From Microcebus murinus (Eukaryota; Chordata; Mammalia; Primates; Cheirogaleidae), in contig NC_134106.1 of assembly GCF_040939455.1 (NCBI RefSeq), positions 79,987,001 to 80,051,000 of the forward strand: DNA of 64,000 bases, written 5' to 3'. The position numbers were made by a program, and so were the translations under genes. Under the pieces are notes generated by a model. That model made no database searches. It had not been told where the DNA came from and saw only the letters and a list, made by a program, of their open reading frames with translations. This document shows, piece by piece, positions 52,885 through 63,521 of this stretch. Within the stretch, counting starts at the first letter, position 1, and every line of letters starts with the position of its first letter.

Positions 52885-53420
52885 GTGCAAAAATGAGAAA
52901 AAATTTATTAAAAACCATGAAAAGGATACTTATTTGCAGTATGGGAGTTGAAACAAGGCAGAGTGTCCCCTTGTTCCACCTCTGTTAGGAACACGTGTGT
53001 CAGGCAACTAATTCACTGCTCTATTTGTATCTGAAAATGACTGCACAAGTATTGTACATGCTGATTTGGGGGTTTCAAACTTTAGTGAATATGCGAATTC
53101 TCAAATAAGGACTCAAAGTAAGGGGGAATCAAGATCGATCACAGTATTGATGTTTACTTGAAAGAGAAAAGATTTTTAAGTTTTCAAGTTTACTTTAAAT
53201 AAATGGCTTACAAAAATAGTTGTAGAGAACATTTTATAAAAAAATAAAAGATTTACATTTATAACACCAACAAGGTTCTTGAAAATAAAAGAAACTATAA
53301 TCCTGGGATTCAATAACTGCAATATAGTCAAATGAGTTCACTGTAATGCTAATGTTAAAGCACCTTGCATTCTTGGGGTTTTCCAGTTCCAATTTCTAGT
53401 TTTAATATCTGCAAATCACC
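52885..53420 (-). other. RNF149: Candidate 3'-terminal non-coding exon of RNF149
   Basis: On the minus strand a strong acceptor (CTGTCTTCTTTTTTAACAG ending at 53421) is followed by about 530 nt of AT-rich sequence and AATAAA (plus-strand TTTATT at 52904-52909). This would make a terminal exon whose upstream intron holds SNORD89 and two Alu copies. Matching donors on the minus strand are CACAG|GTAATA (intron starting at 54696) and CTTG|GTGAGT (intron starting at 55617). This is inferred from splice and poly(A) motifs only. Confidence 0.45.
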
Positions 53421-53474
53421 TGTTAAAAAAGAAGACAGCAATAAGCAATATTACTCCTAAGACAAGTTATTTCT

Positions 53475-53590
53475 TCACACGGACTCTGAAGGCTGACACA
53501 GAAGGATCGCTTAAGTCCAGGAGTTTGAGGTTGCTGTGAGCTAGGCTGACGGCAGGGCACTCTAGCCCAGCCAACAGTAAGACTCTGTCT
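53475..53590 (+). mobile_element. Alu 3' fragment (RNF149 3' region)
   Basis: GGCTGACACAGAAGGATCGCTTAAG to AAGACTCTGTCTC plus poly-A. A second Alu starts in its tail. Confidence 0.85.
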
Positions 53591-53912
53591 CAAAAAAAAC
53601 GGTGGCTCATGTAGCCACTCTGGGAGGCCCAGGCAGGCAGATTGCTGGAGGTCAAAGTTCGTAACCAGCCTGAGCAAGAGCGAGACCCCGTCTCTACTAA
53701 AAATAGAAAGAAATTAATTGACCAACTGAAAACATACAAAAAATTAGCCGGGCATGGTGGTGCATGCCTATAGTCCCAGCTACTCGGCCGGAGGCTGAGG
53801 CAGTAGGATTGCTTGAGCCCAGGAATTTGAGGTTGCTGTGAGCTAGGCTGACGCTACGGCACTCACTCTAGCCTGGGCAACAAAGTGAGACTCTGTCTCC
53901 AAAAAAAAAAAA
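53591..53912 (+). mobile_element. Alu, strepsirrhine type, 5'-truncated (RNF149 3' region)
   Basis: CGGTGGCTCATGTAGCCACTCTGGG to GACTCTGTCTCC plus poly-A, with AATTAATTGACCAAC. Confidence 0.92.
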
Positions 53913-54509
53913 TTCCTTTTTTTTTTTTTATTGTGGTAGGAATGTTTAATATGCGATCTCTTAAAATTTTAAGTGCACAATACAGTATTGTCAACTACAG
54001 ACACAATGTTATGCATACAGAAGATCTCTTGAGCTCATTCATCTTGCATAGCTGGAACTTTGTACTTGCTGCCCCTTCCCCCAGCTCCTGGAAACCACCC
54101 ACTATTTTACTCTCTGAGAAACTCTTTTGAATAAAACATAATTATGTCAGGTTCTAGTTGGTAATACAAACATATTGACTTAATTTCAGCCTTCACTGAG
54201 CAAATGAACTTTATCAAGAGACTGTTGCCAAACTATTTTACTGGGGAATTTGGTTACACTGGGTATCTTGTTCCAAGTATATGGTATGGGGACGCAGACC
54301 TATTCTCGAAGGTCTGTTTTTATTATGTTTGTGATTCTAGTAGTCCTTAATTCAAGTAAGTGTATCTTCATGTACATAGTATATTTACTACTTGTTCAAG
54401 CCCCAGTGTTGTCTGAGGGGGTTGCTGATTATTTTTTCTTAAAAATAACTCAGCTCTTAGGATGCCTTTCATGGCTACTCCCATGGCATGAAGCTTCAAT
54501 CTTGATGTT

Positions 54510-54621
54510 ACTGAGGTCAGACCACTAGTTCGCTTCAGGAGATTTTGTCATCGTGTGCCCAGAGAGCAAACTGCTGATGGACACACTGCAATTCGGCCTT
54601 TTAGTGTCATCATTCCTCAGT
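54510..54621 (-). ncRNA. SNORD89: SNORD89, box C/D small nucleolar RNA
   Basis: The minus strand shows a complete box C/D design. A 7-bp terminal stem is formed by ACTGAGG (54621-54615) pairing with CCTCAGT (54516-54510). Box C is ATGATGA (54613-54607), an internal C'-like ACGATGA lies at 54554-54548, and box D is CTGA (54520-54517). The 112-nt length and the sequence (GGCCGAATTGCAGTG, GCACACGATGACAAAAT, CCTGAAGCGAAC) match my memory of human SNORD89, an orphan snoRNA hosted by RNF149 with no established rRNA target. The host strand agrees. It lies 2.3 kb past the RNF149 stop codon, so it is in a 3'-UTR intron or the 3' UTR itself. Confidence 0.88.
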
Positions 54622-54695
54622 AGCTGTGGGGAGCAATCTTTTGGGAAAGGCTGTGTGTTGAACATCCCTAAAAGGACAGATGTGGGAAATTATTA

Positions 54696-56879
54696 CCTGT
54701 GAAATAATGCACGTTCTTACATCTCTCTGGCCCTTTGTGGTTGGTTTTCTGCTGGGAAACCCAGAACGCTGACTCGGACACTGGAGAGTGACGCTGGGCA
54801 GCAGGCGATACGCAGCATCGCAGTCACCAGCACGCTGCCTCTTTCACAGTGCAACCTGAGTTTTCAAAGTTAAATACTGTTCCACATTATAAGGGAACCA
54901 CATGGCTTTTAGGACAACTGTTAGGAGGAAAGTGATTACTGTTATAAATAACTCAATCTCTCTGATTTCCTATGCTTTTCATTTACACTCCCCAAATTCC
55001 TAGCATCTTATTAATTTGAAAGTTTAGCAAACATTCTGGTAATATTTGACCCTTCTTTATCATGTTACTTCCATCCAGATAAACTATCAAACATTTTCCT
55101 TTTGAAGTACTAACATTTTCTCTTATTTTTTTTGCTGCTAAAGACTACTTTGTTGAGTAGTAGATAAGACTACAATTAATCTAAGCTCTACAATTTATTA
55201 TAAGTAATTTTGTGTTCAAACTTTTGAATCAAGCTGTATCTGACAGCTGCTAAAAAGTCATACTTCTGTAACTATCAAAAATAATTTACCTTAGGCTGTC
55301 ACAGTATTCTTAAAATGAAGCTTAAATGTCAGCTTCATTAAATACTAGGAAAAAGTATTACTTAAAACATTTTCCCCGAGTATGTTTCTTAAAAGACAAA
55401 AAGCAAACAATCTACTTCGTATGGAATCAAGGATGTATTTTTCTATTCACACTGAATTACAGAAGGTAGATTTCAAAGACAATGGCTGTTACTGAAACCT
55501 TTGAAGCTATTTGTTAAAATTAATGCTCAGAGCAAGGCAAATTTTCTATTTCGATAGCTCCTTATACTAAATCTGGCCATAGACTTTTAGTAAAACTGTT
55601 TACTCACCAAGTATTCATTATGAGTAGCTAGAATCAAAGTGTACGTGGTAAAAAGCTTGAGAAAATAAACTATGTAAGTCCTATATCCTAGATATGGCTA
55701 TAAAGAAATCCTTTATAATTTAAAAAATATTATCTCAATAAACATTTATTTTTACTTACAAAATAAAGATACACAGAGGACTTTTCTTTCCAGTTCTTCC
55801 CAGAGTAGGGAAAAGCTGGATTGAGAGGGCAGCAAAGAAAAAAAATAAAGATACACAGAGAAAGTAGTTTTTTTTTTTTTTTTTTCCTGAAAAAATGCTG
55901 ACTGAGAGAAAGTAGTTTTGAAGCAACAAAAGACTACGATTCCACACTCGTTTCATTGAGTTGTGACTGTCCCATGGCATTCCAGCCTGGGCAACAAGAG
56001 TGAGACTATCTAAAAACAAACAAAAAAATAACATATTTTTTGCTTAAAAACTAATCAAGAAAACTGATTATTCTGTGCTAAAGACAAAAATCAAATTTCT
56101 CCACTTATTACTCTTTAAATTGTAAAGATCAAATTGCAACTGAAACCAATAAAATATATTCACAATTAAAAAAAAAATCCACAGGATGCCTAATCAGTTT
56201 CTTAACAGGTAATGAAAAACTTCATGCTCAAGTGCAACACAGAATCTTAGTTTTTTTATTTGTAGGAAAAAATGGACAAATTTCTCTCCCCATTAAGGTG
56301 TCATACGAAATTGGGTAATAAAGGGAAAAATGTAAATGCTAAAGTCATCTAGTGCTTTTCTCACAATCCCAAACAAAGAAAAAGGGTTCTCAGGTTTTGA
56401 AATCTCTATATACATTACAGATGTGCAAGAAAGCTGCAGATTTCTTATTTTAGTTACAAGTTTTAAGTTCTAAAAATGTGCTTCCTCCAGGGAAAGCCCA
56501 TGTGATCAATTATTGAACCGAATTATACAACTCCACTTCAACTAGTTTAAAACTGGTGTGCTTAGTCTAAAAACCTTCAGAAATAGAATTAATCTTGTTT
56601 TCACAGTACTGTAGTAGCTAGTCTAGTATTTAGAACCACCACCCATTCTTTATATTAGAGTGCCTTCCCCAGTTCTCTTTAGAATGGTCTGAAACAACAC
56701 ATTGTTTATTGTAAATACTATATTTTAGTAGATAAATATATGAAGATAAATCAAAAAGTCTCTAGAAGAATAAAATATCTTAGCCCTCAGTATATCAAAC
56801 CAGAATCTGAAAGGTAAAATAATGTACATTATTTTCAAATATACAAACTGTGCTAAAGTGTAAAAAAAAAAAAAGTCCT
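54696..56879 (-). other. RNF149: RNF149 3' UTR and flanking sequence
   Basis: This is AT-rich sequence downstream of the RNF149 stop. Minus-strand AATAAA hexamers (plus-strand TTTATT) occur at 56705-56710, only about 170 nt after the stop, and at 55745-55750. A GC-richer block at about 54697-54850 ends in the donor-like CACAG|GTAATA and may be an untranslated exon. A 3' Alu remnant (GGCATTCCAGCCTGGGCAAC) lies near 55975-56015, and a poly-T run near 55868-55885. Confidence 0.5.
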
Positions 56880-56971
56880 TTAGTTCAAGCCAAAGTTCTG
56901 TCGGGGACACTTCAGTGAGCAAGTGCGTTCGGAGACAATTCCTCCATGCTGAGGGGTGCTCCTGCCGGCTT
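56880..56971 (-). CDS. RNF149: RNF149 last coding exon (C-terminal 30 residues and stop)
   Basis: RNF149 is a PA-domain, single-pass membrane RING-type E3 ubiquitin ligase. On the minus strand the acceptor TTGCTTTGTTGTAG is followed by coding sequence. Joined to the G left over from the previous exon, it reads EAGRSTPQHGGIVS. This aligns with EAGRSDSRHGGPIS, recalled as the last residues of human RNF149. Where the human frame stops, this copy has GAA and continues for 15 further residues (ERTCSLKCPRQNFGL, then N) to TAA at 56880-56882. The exon's coding part is 92 nt and in phase. The longer tail is an oddity, treated in the findings. Confidence 0.85.
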
Positions 56972-57244
56972 CTACAACAAAGCAACAAAAGCCACCCTGT
57001 GTCAGGCGGTCAGTCAACATATTCTGAACTTCAGTAACACAAACACACTTACTCATTTCAAGATGATATACAGAAAATTTTAAATAAAACATACATGCAA
57101 AAGGACAGCCCATTCCAGAGACAGTCAACAAGAAAAATAGGTGAACATTTCCCCTGTGTACAGTAAATTGATCTGATCAGCATCGTGCCATAAATAGACT
57201 TAGCCTGAGATGGTGGCACTAGAGATAATTCCAAAAGTCAAACA

Positions 57245-57375
57245 AGTACTTATGGTGATGATGTTGCTGCCAACAAAAACAGCCAGCATTTACTGGGCAC
57301 AATATACTGACCCTACGAGGTAGCAGTGAGTATGTTATACCTCCACTTATAGATGGCAAAGAAGAGAAGGAGGTG
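57245..57375 (-). mobile_element. MIR SINE (RNF149 intron)
   Basis: Contains ACAGCCAGCATTTACTGGGCACAATATACTG and GAGGTAGCAGTGAGTATGTTATACCTCCACTTATAGATGGCAAAG. A piggyBac MITE follows at once. Confidence 0.55.
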
Positions 57376-57379
57376 GCAT

Positions 57380-58187
57380 TTAACCACTTTGGTACAAGCA
57401 TCAACTATAGTCGACAGCTACAGATGAATGCACACAGCCGAGTGTTGACTATAGTCAATAGCCACAGATGAACCAAGCATCAACTTTAGCTGACAGCCAC
57501 GATATGAAGGCGCACAGCCGAGCGTTAACTGAGCCGACAGCCATGATATGACTTTTCTAATTTTTCATTTATCAAAATAAAATTGGGAACATTTCAAAAT
57601 AATGTAATAAAAACATATATGTATATGTTACCTATTCTGATTTACATTACAAGTAAAGCTGCCTGTAAAGTAAAACAAGCATTCAGTGCTTTAAAGCTTT
57701 CCTTATCACACAAGAGCAAAATGGATTCGTCACCAATGCACAGCAAAAACTAATCGTGCAGACTATTTTTTGTTTTTTGTTTTTTTTTTTGTTTTTTTTG
57801 AGACAGAGTCTCGCTTTGTTGCCCAGGCTAGAGTGAGTGCCGTGGCGTTAGCCTGGCTCACAGCAACCTCAAACTCCTGGGCTCAAGCGATCCTCCTGCC
57901 TCAGCCTCCCGAGTAGCTGGGACTACAGGCATGCGCCACCATGCCTGGCTAATTTTTTCTCTATATATTAGTTGGCCAATTAATTTCTTTCTATTTATAG
58001 TAGAGACGAGGTCTCGCTCTTGCTCAGGCTGGTTTTGAACTCCTGACCTTGAGCAATCCGCCTGCCTCGGCCTCCCAAAGAGCTAGGATTACAGGCGTGA
58101 GCCACCGCGCCCGGCCCGTGCAGACTATTAATGCAGGCTGTGGGCAAGGTTTCGCGGCCAGTGAGCGCGCCGTACCAAAGTGGTTAA
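57380..58187 (-). mobile_element. piggyBac-type MITE, copy 2, with an Alu insertion (RNF149 intron)
   Basis: TTAA at 57380-57383 and 58184-58187. TIRs CCACTTTGGTAC and the complement of GTACCAAAGTGG. Opposite orientation to copy 1. The subterminal region 57396-57555 holds about four imperfect units around ACTATAGTCGACAGCCACAG, far more than copy 1. The Alu lies at 57768-58116. Confidence 0.92.
57768..58116 (-). mobile_element. Alu, strepsirrhine type, inside piggyBac MITE
   Basis: Full-length reverse Alu ending CGCGCCCGGCC. Perfect 13-bp duplication CGTGCAGACTATT at 57755-57767 and 58117-58129. Confidence 0.96.
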
Positions 58188-58406
58188 AGACAGTATTACT
58201 AGGAGTACAAAATAGGAGTGCAAAGTCTACTTTAGCACAAAAGCCTTCTTACAGCAATAGAATACTTCCTTAACTATAGCAGCAAAATCAAATACTTTTT
58301 TTGCCAATTTAAACTTTTTAATTAATGATGAAATAACATTTAAGTAACCTTATTAAACTTTCCCCCAAGTTTTAAATATTTACTTTTTAAATTGACAAAA
58401 CTGTAG

Positions 58407-58497
58407 GCCGGGCACAGTGGCTCATGGCTGTAATCCTAGTGGGAGGACTGGTTGAACCCAAGAGTTTGAGACCAGCCTGAGCAAGAGCAAGACTCTG
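58407..58497 (+). mobile_element. Alu 5' fragment, deleted (RNF149 intron)
   Basis: GGCCGGGCACAGTGGCTCATGG to GAGCAAGAGCAAGACTCT. Confidence 0.8.
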
Positions 58498-58774
58498 GAA
58501 GTACTAATGTCTGCATAAAATAACTGATGTTTCTAATTTAATGTTTTCTCAATTTATATTGTTACTGTTACAAGGTAGAAGAAACATTAACACACAAATT
58601 CTCTGTCAATTTGCTGGTGAACAATACTTGGGAATAAAAACACTACAAAGAGAGAAAACAGATTGTGAAGCCAAAAAAGATGGTTGAATGGGGAGGAGGG
58701 GAAACCCAGCTGCTTCAGACCCTGACATTCTGTTGCTTTGTAAACCACTCTCCCCCCACCCCCCGCCAGTCTTT

Positions 58775-59335
58775 TAAAAAATAAATCTAAGGGTACAAGT
58801 GCAGTTTTATTACATGGATATATAGCATGGTGGTGAACTCTGGGCTTTCAGTGGAAGCATCACCCAAATAGCGTACATTGTACCTATTAAGCAAGATCTC
58901 ATCCCTCAATCCCCTCTCACCCTCCCCACTTCTGAGTCTCCAATGACTATCATTCCATACTCTATGTGTAAACCTTATTTATCTCCCACTTAAAAGTGAG
59001 AACATGTGGTATGTGTCCTTCTGTGTGAATTGTTTCCCTTAAGATAATGGCCTCTAGCAGTTCCATCCATGTGGCTGCAAAAGACAAGATTTCATTGTTT
59101 TATGGCTGAATAGTATTTCATTGTGTGTGTGCTTGTGTATACGCCACATCATCCATATCCAATCCTCTGTTGGTGGACACTCAGGTTTGAGATGAGACAT
59201 GATTTCCATGTCTTTGCTATTGTGAATAGTACTGCAATAAACATATCAGTATAGGTATTTTTTTTATAAAATGATTTCTTTTCCTTTGTGTAGATACCCA
59301 GTAATGGGACTGTTGGATTGAATGGTTTTAGCTTC
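58775..59335 (-). mobile_element. LINE-1 3' fragment, antisense (RNF149 intron)
   Basis: Primate L1 wording: GGGTACAAGTGCAGTTTTATTACATGG, CTCCCACTTAAAAGTGAGAACATG, TTGTGAATAGTACTGCAATAAACAT, AGTAATGGGACTGTTGG. Confidence 0.9.
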
Positions 59336-60165
59336 TCCTCTTTCCACCTTCTTTATTTCTACCCACTATTTCAAATTATATTACCGTAGTTCTAAACGGT
59401 CATCAAGCTGAGCAATGGTAAACTGTAATACATTACCAGTAACAACAATGTAGAAAAATCTGGAGACTGCTTTTGAAGGACCTTTAGTTAGGGTAAGGGT
59501 ATTTGTCTTTAAATATCTCAAGGGTAATCATGTACTAGAGAAAAAAAAATTAGTTTTCTTTCTAGAGTGTGAAGGCAATGGCAAAAATCACACTAGTATG
59601 CACTCTGGCTCAATATGAAATTCCTAAAAAAAAAAAAAAAAAAAAAGAGCCATTTAATAAATTCAACATGCTACCTTTGCCTTGTAAAGTGGTCCAGTCT
59701 TGGCTGGAGAGCTGGTTAAGAGAATGCCTGTAATAGTTCAACCCTTACATTTTTACAATTCTCTGAAATCCATTCTCCTTTTTTCTTTCACAATGCATTC
59801 TTTCTTCCTCTGGTACTGGTCTGAAACTTAAGTTCTAATATTTCTATCTATCTTTGCCTCACAGATCTTAAACATGTTAGAAGCAAACTGTTTTAGTTTG
59901 AATCTTATTGCTTTGGAAAAATAAGCTTCCTTTTTCTAGGACAGCAAAATTAAAAATTAGAAGCATAAATTCTCCCTAGTTAATTCAATTCCAGTAAAAA
60001 TTCTGACGCTATTTTCTTTTACTTAGCAAAATGATTTAGAATTAATTTTTTAAAAATGCAGAAATTTTTAAAGAGAAGAATAAAGATGAAGGAATTTGTC
60101 TTGCAAATACCAAAATGTATTATTTCCAAATAATTATTATTCACCAAATATGAGGACAACTGGTT
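59336..60165. other. RNF149: RNF149 intron, unclassified
   Basis: AT-rich sequence with a 23-bp A tract at about 59625. No recognised repeat. Confidence 0.4.
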
Positions 60166-60665
60166 AAACATTTGGGAAAAAATAGGTTAAATTTCCCCTC
60201 ACACCTTAACTCATGTGGATTAAGATTTAAATGTAAAATACAAAACACAAGTACTAGCAAAATCTAGATCAGTATCTTTATAATCCTGAGATGAGAAAGA
60301 CCCTCCTAAGTTAACATGACTTAATATTATCAAAGGCAGAATCATGAAAGAATGGGAAACTGATATGAAAGTTAATTTCTATCTAGTAAAACACAACAAA
60401 AGGTCAAAGAGACAGAAATTGGAGGGAAAACATATAAAGTATATGACAAGGACCTAATATTTTCAATTATAAAGAACCCTAAGAATATAAAAATAGTGTC
60501 TCCATAGAAAATCTAGGAATTAAATGAGCAATTCATAAGAGAATAAAAATGATCAACAAATATGAAAAGAGGATAACCTCATCAATAAACAAATGCAATT
60601 CACCATATTTTACCTGTCAGAATGACAGAAAATTAGACAAGTTATAAGTATAATATATACACATA
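60166..60665 (+). mobile_element. L1M fragment, sense (RNF149 intron)
   Basis: Decayed L1 text such as ACTCATGTGGATTAAGATTTAAATGTAAAATACAAAAC and ATGATCAACAAATATGAAAAGAGG. Confidence 0.55.
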
Positions 60666-60796
60666 ATGACTTCAAAGTGCTAATGACAATAAATGTCCCT
60701 TAGTAATTTAAGGAAATTACAGAAAATCCAAAATGTAATTCTAGGTAGCCGTAAAAAAATTACCTATTTATTGACACAGAAAGAATTTCATATATT

Positions 60797-60868
60797 AAGT
60801 AAAAAAGGTTAACAGCATGTAAGTAAAAAAGGTTAACAGCATGTAAGTAAAAAAGGTTAACAGCATGC
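60797..60868 (+). repeat. 24-bp unit in three tandem copies (RNF149 intron)
   Basis: AAGTAAAAAAGGTTAACAGC plus ATGT, repeated at 60797, 60821 and 60845. Identical except the last base of copy three. Confidence 0.97.
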
Positions 60869-61064
60869 TTCCCCATCCTTAAACATCTTTAAATTTCTAG
60901 AAAAATAACTGGAAAGATGTTTATCAAAATGTCAAAATGGTATGTTTAGGTGTGAGATTATGGTTTCCATTTTTTCCTTTATGCTTTTCTGCATTTTACA
61001 TATTTCTTAATTTCTTTCAGCTACTCACGACATTCCACGGTTTTATAATCTGCAGACTTCTCAC

Positions 61065-61263
61065 CTAGTAGTGCTGTGTTTTCACCTCCATCTCCTTTAA
61101 AGCTGGCATCACAAGGTGGCTCAGATTCAGCACGGGGAGCCGATGGCCGACTGCCCCCATCACTTCTGTCATCATCTGATACTGTCAGACTCAAATTCGC
61201 AGCCAGAAGCCTGCCCGGGGGAGATTCTGGAGCAGGCGTGTCCTGCATGTCCTCTGGCTCTCC
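61065..61263 (-). CDS. RNF149: RNF149 penultimate coding exon (cytoplasmic tail after the RING domain)
   Basis: On the minus strand the acceptor GATTCTCTAG opens 199 nt encoding GEPEDMQDTPAPESPPGR and continuing to FKGDGGENTALL. The exon ends in CTACTAG|GTGAGA. It is recognised from the human tail motifs PAPESPPGR, AANLSL, AESEP and GENTALL. It is Ser/Pro/Asp-rich and presumably disordered, lying on the cytosolic side after the RING-H2 finger. The PA domain, membrane segment and RING are encoded further right, beyond the window. Reading through the donor adds 13 residues and a TAG at 61021, a possible alternative C-terminus. Confidence 0.92.
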
Positions 61264-61267
61264 CTAG

Positions 61268-62540
61268 AGAATCACAACAGAAGAAAATGCCTTTTCTAAG
61301 TAACATGACCAAAGCTTATCTATCATCTGGCTCATCGTTCATATAATATATTCTGTACTTTTATACACTGAACCTGGCAAAAAGCACATCAATGTCTCCT
61401 TTATCTACCATGAAAAAACCAATTACTTCTCAATAACCAGCTTTCTATGACATGTTTTTTATTTTAAAAACCATTTCCCCCCCTTGATACAAGCAATGCT
61501 ACCTTTTAAACTATTTGGCAGAAGTGAAGCTTTCTCATGCTGCCCTGCCTCCTGGACAGAGGATGGGATCCAGTCTGGCTGCCTACTGCTCATTTAGGCC
61601 ATAGCCGTGAACTCTAATTATTGCCTCATGCTGTCTTACCGTAAAGCACTAGGGTTTCAGAGATGAACAAGGCCTCTGAGCATCAGAGGGCTTTCAGACT
61701 ATATTTTGATTTTCTTAAAAAAAAAAAAAAAAAAACAAAAAAAAACAATCACTTCTGGCTCCATTGTAGATGAGGTGTCTGTCAGCTACAGTTTGCCTCT
61801 AACTTCCCTCCCTTTGCCACTTGCTGTTTTAAAGAAAATAAGGAGAGTGAGGGCCAAAGACTCCATCAGCACTATTACACTAAGTCTCAGCACTGGGGGA
61901 TGTGCAGAAACCTCTTCTGATTAATACCAGAGTCTCAGTTGTGTTGTGCGTGCTCCTGGTCAAGTGACTTACTAAGTGAGGGCTTTCTGCAGGTTGACTG
62001 TGAACACATGGCTTAGAGTCTCACCATTACTTCAAGTAAAAACACCCCTCACGGGTGCCACCTCCCTACCGGCGCTCTCAGGGCTCAGGAACTGCTGGCC
62101 AGCTACTCCCTCCGCCCCCGCACCCCTTCTCCACCTGTGTTCTGGAACCTGCCCTCTCTCATCAGTAACTAAACACCCTCCCACCCATCCCAGCTCCTGA
62201 CACACCAGTGACAAATCCTGTAATTGTGGTGCCGCCACAACACCCAAGCACCTGCTCAGCCGGACCCCAACCTAAGTGCCTGCTAGCCTCCAACCCATCG
62301 CTTCACCCCCATGGACACATCATCGACCAGCAATACACCGATGTGTCTGATGCATCCTGTAATGCCCAGCTCAGCCGCCCCTCTCAAGTCCACTCCCTCC
62401 ATCTTCCTGCTTCCACCTGACATGGGACGTATTACTCCTCTATGCTCCCACAGACGGCACCTCAAACATGCCTCTCTTGCCATGTTGTGTCTGTGTGTAT
62501 GCCCTGGCCCCACCAGTTCACAAAGAGAAATCCCCAAGAG
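61268..62540. other. RNF149: RNF149 intron, unclassified
   Basis: No recognised repeat. A mixed A tract lies near 61718-61745, and the sequence becomes C-rich at 62040-62530. Confidence 0.4.
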
Positions 62541-62650
62541 CTCATGAGTGGAGCAGCTGTGTCTTATTCATCTTTGTCTCTCCAGAGCCAAGCTCAGGTC
62601 TAACACCTTAGATGGCAATTCTTTGATCAATGCTTGCCGAATGAATGAAA
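62541..62650 (+). mobile_element. MIR/L2 3' fragment (RNF149 intron)
   Basis: Contains TATTCATCTTTGTCTCTCCAGAGCC and ATCAATGCTTGCCGAATGAATGAA. Confidence 0.6.
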
Positions 62651-63520
62651 ATAAGTGGCACACTGAAGTGGGTCCAGCTGCAAACCAAAAGATGGCCTTT
62701 AAAGTCTGTGTGAAGGACTACTGGTGACTCTCACTATGGCTATGAGGAAATAGAGAACTAGCTACTACAAGAAAGCATGTCAATTAAAAATCCAATGCAG
62801 AAGGGGCTGATGGGTCTAAATAAAATAGCATATTGTCTAAAAATGGAAAATTTAAAGGCAAGATAAGCAAATTTCTTAGATTAAAGTAACTATAGGTTCT
62901 ATTCTTAAAAAAATAATCATTCTGGATATACATACTATATTAATATATATTATAGCTTTCTGAAATTAACATTCTAAGCAACTCAACCATATGTAAGATG
63001 AAGAATTTTGATTTTTAATATAAGAATACATATGTAGCTATATTTCCAAAAAGAAAACTCATGAGGATTAAAGTCTTTGTGCTAAAGTCAGTGAGATTCC
63101 TTAAAACAACTTTGAACTTCAGGGGATATCTAATGAAGGAAAAAGTTCTAAAACTCCACTAAGAAAAAAATCTGTCAAGCTCCCTATATTTTATTATTTA
63201 AAATGCTGCTACTCAAAGGCTCATCCTTTCATCTAAGCTACAGTTTCTGGAGCAGAGAGAGGGGATGGACCAGGTTCACGAAGAAAGCATGTTATACCAT
63301 GCTAAACAGAGCTACAATTATTGAAAACCATGAATAAGTATAATTTAGAAATTTTCAAGGAAAGAAATTTTCTAGACAGCAAAACTCTCTGAGTTTCTAA
63401 TAAGATAGTTCTTGAATGCTGAACTTCCCCCTGCCTGTGTGCACATAGTGAGGACATTCTGGAACTCACATTTAAAAACCATAATTCACAGAGAATTATA
63501 GTAGTTATTAAGGGTGAGGC
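62651..63520. other. RNF149: RNF149 intron, unclassified
   Basis: AT-rich sequence with no recognised repeat or exon. Confidence 0.4.
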
Positions 63521-63521
63521 C

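Noticed and set aside
55612..55618. GTGAGT donor on the minus strand as a definite RNF149 splice site
   Set aside because: The motif is good, but no acceptor-bounded exon upstream of it could be confirmed, so it is kept only as a candidate in the 3'-UTR intron finding.
60797..60868. CRISPR-like direct repeats
   Set aside because: Three head-to-tail copies with no spacers in a primate intron: a minisatellite, not CRISPR.
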